DNA from: Bacteroidales bacterium UBA5515
GTDB taxonomy: Bacteria > Bacteroidota > Bacteroidia > Bacteroidales > P3
Direction: 5' to 3'
Assembly (NCBI GenBank): GCA_002423895.1
Contig: DIOL01000004.1
Span: 47,449 to 57,386 of the forward strand
DNA length: 9,938 nt
In this document: positions 6,797 to 9,938 of the stretch, one piece after another
Layout: each line of letters starts with the position of its first letter
Position numbering within the stretch: position 1 is the first letter of the stretch
Program-made: the position numbers and the translations under genes
Notes under the pieces: generated by a model
Told to the model about the DNA's origin: nothing
Database searches by the model: none
Seen by the model: only the letters and a program-made list of their open reading frames with translations

Positions 6797-6829
6797 ATTA
6801 CGCATAATGCGTAACGCACTTTGCGTAAT
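6797..6829. repeat. Nested palindromic repeat built from TTACGCA/TGCGTAA
   Basis: Three overlapping pairings share the same 33 bases. TTACGCAT (6798-6805) and ATGCGTAA (6807-6814) make a 17-bp palindrome. TGCGT (6808-6812) and ACGCA (6814-6818) make a second one. ATTACGCA (6797-6804) and TGCGTAAT (6822-6829) close the whole block. Its GC-containing sequence stands out from the AT-rich surroundings. On the minus strand it lies in a short open frame that reads MRNGKLVFNLIQN before a stop at 6766-6764; I believe peptides of this kind recur as spurious ORFs in Bacteroidota genomes, which would make this one copy of a dispersed intergenic repeat. Confidence 0.6.
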
Positions 6830-6931
6830 AAATAAACAAAATACGAAACCCAAAGCTTATTAATCAATTACTTCAGCAAAAAATGTATTGTCAAAATTTG
6901 TGTTGGTATTTACCTTTTTCTAATGTAATTT

Positions 6932-8233
6932 CTATGAAACCTGAAATCTAAGTAAATCTATGAAGGCTTTTAATTGCTCTAAACATTCATCATAAGTAAT
7001 AATTCTTATATTTTTCTGATTGTTTCTATACAATTCGAATGATCTTTTCATTTCCTTATTTTCTAAACTATATAAGCTTCCGATTATTATCAAACCTTGT
7101 ACATTATATGCTTCAACTTCTCTATCTTCAGCATTTTTTATCAATGTCGCAATGTCTGTTTCTAATTGATATTTTTGAGTAAGAAGCTGAGAGATTGACC
7201 CTGATAGCTCCTTCGAAGGAGAATACACACCAGTTTTACGATATGGGATTTTGTCCAACAATGAAGTTTGGGGCTTTTTAATTTCGATAATAAAGGTGTT
7301 ATTTGATATTTTATGCTTATAAAGAAAATCAGGAAATTGACCATTAGAATTATCAAAAGACTTTCCTCCTACATATGCTTGGTTTTTATACTTTATATAC
7401 GGAGATCCTGCGAACATAGTGAGCAATAAAGTATTCTCTTCAAAAAACTTTTGATAGATAGATTCTGTATGATTCTCTATTAATTTTTGTTCAAATTTAG
7501 CACACAAATAAGTTAAATAAGTTAAATCCGTACTATCTTTTAGTTCAGTTAGACTTTGTTCATCTTCATGAGATATTTTTTTTAAATCTGTGTTTCGCAG
7601 AATTTTATATATCAAATCTTTTCTTGGTTTTCTCAGTATTTTCGGATATTTATCCGAATCTGTATCATGTAATAGACTCTCATAAACAAGTGATTCTTTT
7701 GCTTCAATAGCTTCACGTTGATACATATCATGAATTCTATTTATTCCTTTAAGAATATTGTCAAAATCACTGTAATTCACAATAATTTCATCTTCCCCAA
7801 AACATGTTATTCTATCTTTAGATATAATTATTCTTTTGCATTCACTAAAATATGTTAATAAAGTAGTAACTATTATTTTGTATTTTTTTTCAAGCCCAAG
7901 TCCAAAGATTAATGTTTTTGTAAAACCTTCAGGAAGTCCATAAATAGTGTCTTGATTATTATGAATATTTTCAGCTACATCTATTTTAAACCCCTCTAAT
8001 ACGAAGTCAATCCCTTTATATTTACTTTCTAAAAAGAAGGATGAACCTTCAATTGTATTAGTAGGATACATTTTTGTAATATTAGTTTGGGTATCTATTT
8101 CTACTAATAATACTTTTTTATCTTTTTCAGAGACTGTATAATAACAACTAATTTTTTCTGCATCCCTATTTACTTGTATAGGATTAGGAATATCTCCCAA
8201 GTAGGGAACTGAATCTAAAAGATCATCATTCAT
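6932..8233 (-). CDS. sduA: Shedu anti-phage defence nuclease SduA (DUF4263)
   Basis: A 433-residue protein whose C-terminal half (about 235-430) matches the Shedu DUF4263 nuclease, a PD-(D/E)XK fold. The motif residues are in order: the FFEENTLLL helix with Glu265/Glu266, Asp302 in QFPDFLY (299-305), and Glu317-x-Lys319 in FIIEIKKPQ (314-322). A following helix carries SGSISQLLTQKYQLE (344-358), and a late strand reads VQGLIIIGS (378-386). Shedu is a one-gene defence system; the nuclease domain cuts phage DNA and the N-terminal domain differs between members and is thought to sense the phage. Here residues 1-180 are mostly beta-strand-like and match nothing I recognise. The first Met is used; no earlier start is in frame close by. 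On the minus strand upstream, TTG (8302-8300), 18 bases and TACTTTG (8281-8275) is a poor promoter candidate, one base short in the -7 element. Confidence 0.85.
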   Translation of the reverse strand: MNDDLLDSVPYLGDIPNPIQVNRDAEKISCYYTVSEKDKKVLLVEIDTQTNITKMYPTNTIEGSSFFLESKYKGIDFVLEGFKIDVAENIHNNQDTIYGLPEGFTKTLIFGLGLEKKYKIIVTTLLTYFSECKRIIISKDRITCFGEDEIIVNYSDFDNILKGINRIHDMYQREAIEAKESLVYESLLHDTDSDKYPKILRKPRKDLIYKILRNTDLKKISHEDEQSLTELKDSTDLTYLTYLCAKFEQKLIENHTESIYQKFFEENTLLLTMFAGSPYIKYKNQAYVGGKSFDNSNGQFPDFLYKHKISNNTFIIEIKKPQTSLLDKIPYRKTGVYSPSKELSGSISQLLTQKYQLETDIATLIKNAEDREVEAYNVQGLIIIGSLYSLENKEMKRSFELYRNNQKNIRIITYDECLEQLKAFIDLLRFQVS

Positions 8234-8597
8234 ATACTTATATTTTTGATATTATATGTTGTTTTTTCAGCACACAAAGTAATCAAATAAAAAACAAACC
8301 AAATACTAATTATTTTTATTAATTTACATAAATGATATTCTACATAGTTTCTTTTCAAAATTTACAAACTCTTACATATATTATCGCTAATTTAAATAAG
8401 TTGCGACAAGAAATTCTTTAGATATAATTTTATACAGTAAAAAACTTAAAATAATTATCGTGCAAATATAAGAAGAATAATAAATAAACACTTAAAAATA
8501 AATTTAAATAATTATCACTATTAAAAACAAAAGACTTCTCTTTTTTAGTGAATATGTGATAATAATAATTATCTTTGCATCGTTAATATCAAAATAT
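8234..8597. other. 364-base divergent intergenic region between Shedu and higBA
   Basis: This very AT-rich stretch carries the control regions of the divergent genes. On the right are the higBA promoter and inverted repeats (8511-8577). On the left is only the weak sduA promoter candidate (8275-8302). A minus-strand octamer TATATTTG (8470-8463) fits the -7 consensus but has no TTG partner and would give a leader of about 220 bases. No RNA gene or conserved small protein could be supported. Confidence 0.5.
8511..8577 (+). promoter_or_regulatory. higBA promoter with inverted repeats likely to be operator sites
   Basis: The -7 element TATCTTTG (8570-8577) stands 20 bases before the higB start; no TTG lies at the expected distance. 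ATTATCAC (8511-8518) and its reverse complement GTGATAAT (8556-8563) flank the region; between them TCACTA (8515-8520) pairs with TAGTGA (8546-8551), and AAAAGA-CTTC-TCTTTT (8529-8544) forms a small hairpin. A second inverted repeat, GATAAT (8558-8563) and ATTATC (8568-8573), overlaps the -7 element itself. HigA antitoxins repress their own operon by binding inverted repeats at the promoter, so these are the natural candidates. That HigA binds here is inference. Confidence 0.5.
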
Positions 8598-8918
8598 ATG
8601 ATAATAAGATTTGAAAAGGATTACTTATTAGAACTTTATCAAGAAGGGAAAACTAAAGATAAAAAATATAAATTTCAACCTTCCGTAGTAAAGAACTATA
8701 TAAAAAGAATTGACACCTTGATTTCTGCAAGTAGAATTGAAGATTTATTTCCTTTTCATTCTTTAAATTATGAAGTGCTTACTGGAGATAAAAAAGGTAT
8801 TTCTTCAATCAGAATAAATGATCAATATAGATTAGAATTTGTGGTTAGCAAGGAAGGTGAACCTGAACCTATAATTACAATCTGTACAATAAAAGATATT
8901 ACAAATCATTATAAGTAA
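8598..8918 (+). CDS. higB: HigB-type toxin (RelE/ParE superfamily)
   Basis: The 106-residue product from the ATG at 8598 (MIIRFEKDYLLELYQEGK) has the length and pattern of HigB toxins: an N-terminal strand, a helical middle with RIDTLISASRIEDL (37-50), then the conserved block LNYEVLTGDKKGISSIRINDQYRLEF (56-81) and a final strand. HigB cuts mRNA on the ribosome and is held inactive by HigA. The frame extends upstream to a GTG at 8556, but that start would precede the -7 element at 8570-8577 and add a run of isoleucines, so 8598 is preferred. The toxin comes before its antitoxin, the usual order for higBA, with 15 bases between them. Confidence 0.85.
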   Translation: MIIRFEKDYLLELYQEGKTKDKKYKFQPSVVKNYIKRIDTLISASRIEDLFPFHSLNYEVLTGDKKGISSIRINDQYRLEFVVSKEGEPEPIITICTIKDITNHYK

Positions 8919-8933
8919 AAAAGAATTAATAAT

Positions 8934-9239
8934 ATGAAAACAATTAATCCAACTCATCCTGGAGAGATAATAAAAGAAGAATTAAGTGTTAGAGGTATTT
9001 CTCAAAAACAATTCGCCATATATTCAGATTTGTCATATACCATGCTTAACGAAATACTTAATGCAAAAAGACCAATCACAACGGAAATTGCATTAGTTAT
9101 TGAGTCTGCTCTTGGAATTAGTGCAGAACTCTTAATAAATATGCAAAGCCGCTATAACCTTCAAATTGCAAGACAAGAAAAGAAAACCATTATTCGCCTT
9201 AATAAAATTCGCAAGGCTTGTGCTTCTCTCTTAAACTAA
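8934..9239 (+). CDS. higA: HigA-type antitoxin with helix-turn-helix (XRE/VapI family)
   Basis: A 101-residue protein with the family signature PTHPGEIIKEEL (6-17) and a helix-turn-helix at about 23-46 (SQKQFAIYSDLS, then TMLNEILNAKR). The next helix, ITTEIALVIESALGIS (48-63), is also typical. HigA neutralises HigB and represses the operon. It lies 15 bases after higB and has no promoter of its own in view, so the two are co-transcribed. Its stop codon is only three bases from the stop of the convergent HU-like gene. Confidence 0.9.
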   Translation: MKTINPTHPGEIIKEELSVRGISQKQFAIYSDLSYTMLNEILNAKRPITTEIALVIESALGISAELLINMQSRYNLQIARQEKKTIIRLNKIRKACASLLN

Positions 9240-9254
9240 GCTCTATTTCTTAGT
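9235..9254. terminator. Weak bidirectional hairpin over the higA and HU stop codons
   Basis: ACTAAG (9235-9240) pairs with CTTAGT (9249-9254) around an 8-base loop and covers both convergent stop codons, which are three bases apart. The six-pair stem has no proper T-run on either side. It may help termination in both directions, but the evidence is thin. Confidence 0.25.
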
Positions 9255-9659
9255 AACCAAACCTTTTGGAAGTTTAGGCATATTGTCAAACTTCATCTCT
9301 TTAATTGACTTTGTTAAAGAACGTGCAGCCTTAAAGGTAACTTTAGTTGCTTTAACCTTTTTAGGGTTAATATCTTGGGGACTATCATAGCCTTCGCTTG
9401 TTAGCCAAACTCCAAAAACACCAATCTTTTTCAAGTTTACACTTGCACCTTGTTTTAAATGGAACTCCAAACGATTGGAAATAGCATTAATCAAACCCAA
9501 TACATCTGACTCAGTGAAAGATGACATTTCAGAAACTTCTCTTGCCAAAGTTTCTTCATCAATAACTCTTAATGTTTTTGGACATGCGTAATACTTTTCA
9601 ACCTCATTACCTTGAGCGTCCTTAAATTTTCTTTTCCAAGTACCGAATACTTTACTCAT
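9243..9659 (-). CDS. HU-like DNA-binding protein of the Bacteroidota HU-HIG type
   Basis: A 138-residue protein related to the HU/IHF family in the longer form found in Bacteroidota. Residues 1-33 are a family-specific extension (FGTWKRKFKDAQGNEVEKYYACPKT in two pieces, 5-29). The HU core follows: helices LAREVSEMSSFTESDVLGLI (38-57) and INAISNRLEFHLKQG (57-71), then the strand pair VNLKKIGVFGVWLTSEG (74-90), the DNA-arm equivalent with SPQDINPKKVKATKVTFK (93-110) and a basic C-terminal tail ending in KGLVTKK. Such proteins bind DNA with little sequence preference and shape the nucleoid; some lie in mobile regions. It converges on higA and starts about 130 bases from the 22-bp repeat array. 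No TAnnTTTG promoter is evident before it. Confidence 0.8.
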   Translation of the reverse strand: MSKVFGTWKRKFKDAQGNEVEKYYACPKTLRVIDEETLAREVSEMSSFTESDVLGLINAISNRLEFHLKQGASVNLKKIGVFGVWLTSEGYDSPQDINPKKVKATKVTFKAARSLTKSIKEMKFDNMPKLPKGLVTKK

Positions 9660-9786
9660 AATCTTATATATTTAATATTAAACTTTGTTTCTATCTCAAT
9701 AAACCTTATTTCAAACTCATTTTCTCCTGTTTTAAACTATTTAAATAAGGCTTTCATCTCACATTCATCTAATGATATAGCAAATA

Positions 9787-9907
9787 TCATGCCATGATTT
9801 ATTTGAATTCATGCCATGAATTACTCGGATTCATGCCATGATTCTGGTCAATTCATGCCATGATTTCCTCCATTTCATGCCATGAATTCGAGTATATCAT
9901 GCCATGA
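9787..9907. repeat. Array of six 11-bp near-palindromes at an exact 22-bp period
   Basis: The core TCATGCCATGA (TCATG, C, CATGA) occurs without a single change at 9787-9797, 9809-9819, 9831-9841, 9853-9863, 9875-9885 and 9897-9907. Every step is 22 bp, about two helical turns, so all cores face the same side of the DNA. The five 11-base spacers differ from each other (TTTATTTGAAT, ATTACTCGGAT, TTCTGGTCAAT, TTTCCTCCATT, ATTCGAGTATA) but tend to A/T next to the core; copy 2 extends to a 17-bp palindrome (9806-9822). A possible degenerate seventh unit follows in register (9919-9929, 6 of 11 bases). The array is non-coding and lies upstream of the HU-like gene. Multiple binding sites for a dimeric DNA-binding protein are the most economical reading. 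Confidence 0.9.
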
Positions 9908-9916
9908 ATTCGAGAT

Positions 9917-9938
9917 TGACCCGTCCTGAATAAGGTTG
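9917..9938. mobile_element. Possible left edge of an insertion sequence (cut by the window)
   Basis: After the last repeat the character of the sequence changes to TTGACCCGTCCTGAATAAGG, richer in GC than its surroundings. From memory this resembles the ends of insertion sequences common in Bacteroidota (GACCCGTCCTGAA...GGTTGAC). Only about 22 bases are visible and no transposase is in the window, so this rests on recollection, not on a complete element. Confidence 0.25.

Larger units (their letters stand above)
6585..6931. other. 347-base gene-free stretch between the secreted protein and the Shedu gene
   Basis: It holds, in order, the remnant of an rnhB 3' end (6641-6748), an isolated -7 type octamer TAATTTTG (6765-6772, plus strand, no TTG at the right distance and no gene behind it), and the nested palindromic repeat at 6797-6829. 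In the last 100 bases I see nothing recognisable apart from AT-rich sequence and the end of the Shedu gene. The two flanking genes converge here; no strong T-tailed terminator was found. Confidence 0.6.

Noticed and set aside
7162..7356. 64-residue minus-strand frame inside the Shedu gene
   Set aside because: Same-strand alternate frame over the nuclease motifs; no independent support.
8332..8421. Small plus-strand frame of 29 codons between Shedu and higB
   Set aside because: No promoter, no ribosome-binding signal and no recognised peptide; expected by chance at this base composition.
8463..8470. TATATTTG on the minus strand as the Shedu promoter
   Set aside because: No TTG at the right distance and about 230 bases from the start codon.
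8556..8597. Longer GTG start of the HigB toxin
   Set aside because: The promoter -7 element (8570-8577) is inside this extension, and the added residues are low-complexity isoleucines not seen in the family.
9612..9797. Plus-strand 61-residue frame over the HU start and the first repeat
   Set aside because: Begins antisense to the HU-like gene and runs into non-coding repeat DNA; no family resemblance.
9787..9918. CRISPR array
   Set aside because: The repeat is 11 bp and the spacers are 11 bp, both far below CRISPR sizes, and no cas gene is present.

Overview
The window looks like chromosomal DNA of an AT-rich Bacteroidota bacterium. Four things point there. Several genes have promoter elements of the Bacteroidota type (TAnnTTTG near -7, in the best cases with TTG about 20 bases upstream). 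The TonB has the short form typical of the phylum, and there is an HU-like protein of the HU-HIG kind and a nucleoside kinase with an N-terminal TGS-like domain. A membrane protein resembles the DUF6427 family, known mainly from this phylum. I cannot name genus or species from the sequence.

Positions 1-5827 hold ordinary housekeeping genes. On the minus strand, read right to left, are tcdA (tRNA t6A cyclisation), a TGS-domain nucleoside kinase that overlaps it by an ATGA junction, and the N-terminal part of a TonB energy transducer that runs off the left edge. On the plus strand, starting from a clear promoter in the divergent gap, are a polytopic membrane protein, purQ (purine synthesis) with its own promoter and a strong terminator, and rnhB (RNase HII).

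Positions 5828-9240 are accessory in character. A secreted protein of unknown function has its promoter inside the end of rnhB. After it comes a decayed second copy of the rnhB 3' end, then a nested palindromic repeat. Next is a Shedu-type (SduA, DUF4263) nuclease on the minus strand, then a HigB-HigA toxin-antitoxin pair on the plus strand. Together this reads as a small defence islet placed just behind rnhB.

Positions 9243-9938 hold an HU-like chromosomal protein that converges on higA. Behind its start lies the most striking non-coding structure of the window: six identical 11-bp near-palindromes (TCATGCCATGA) repeated at exactly 22-bp intervals, each separated by a different 11-bp spacer. 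The last bases of the window may be the edge of an insertion sequence. No tRNA, rRNA, CRISPR array or riboswitch was seen.
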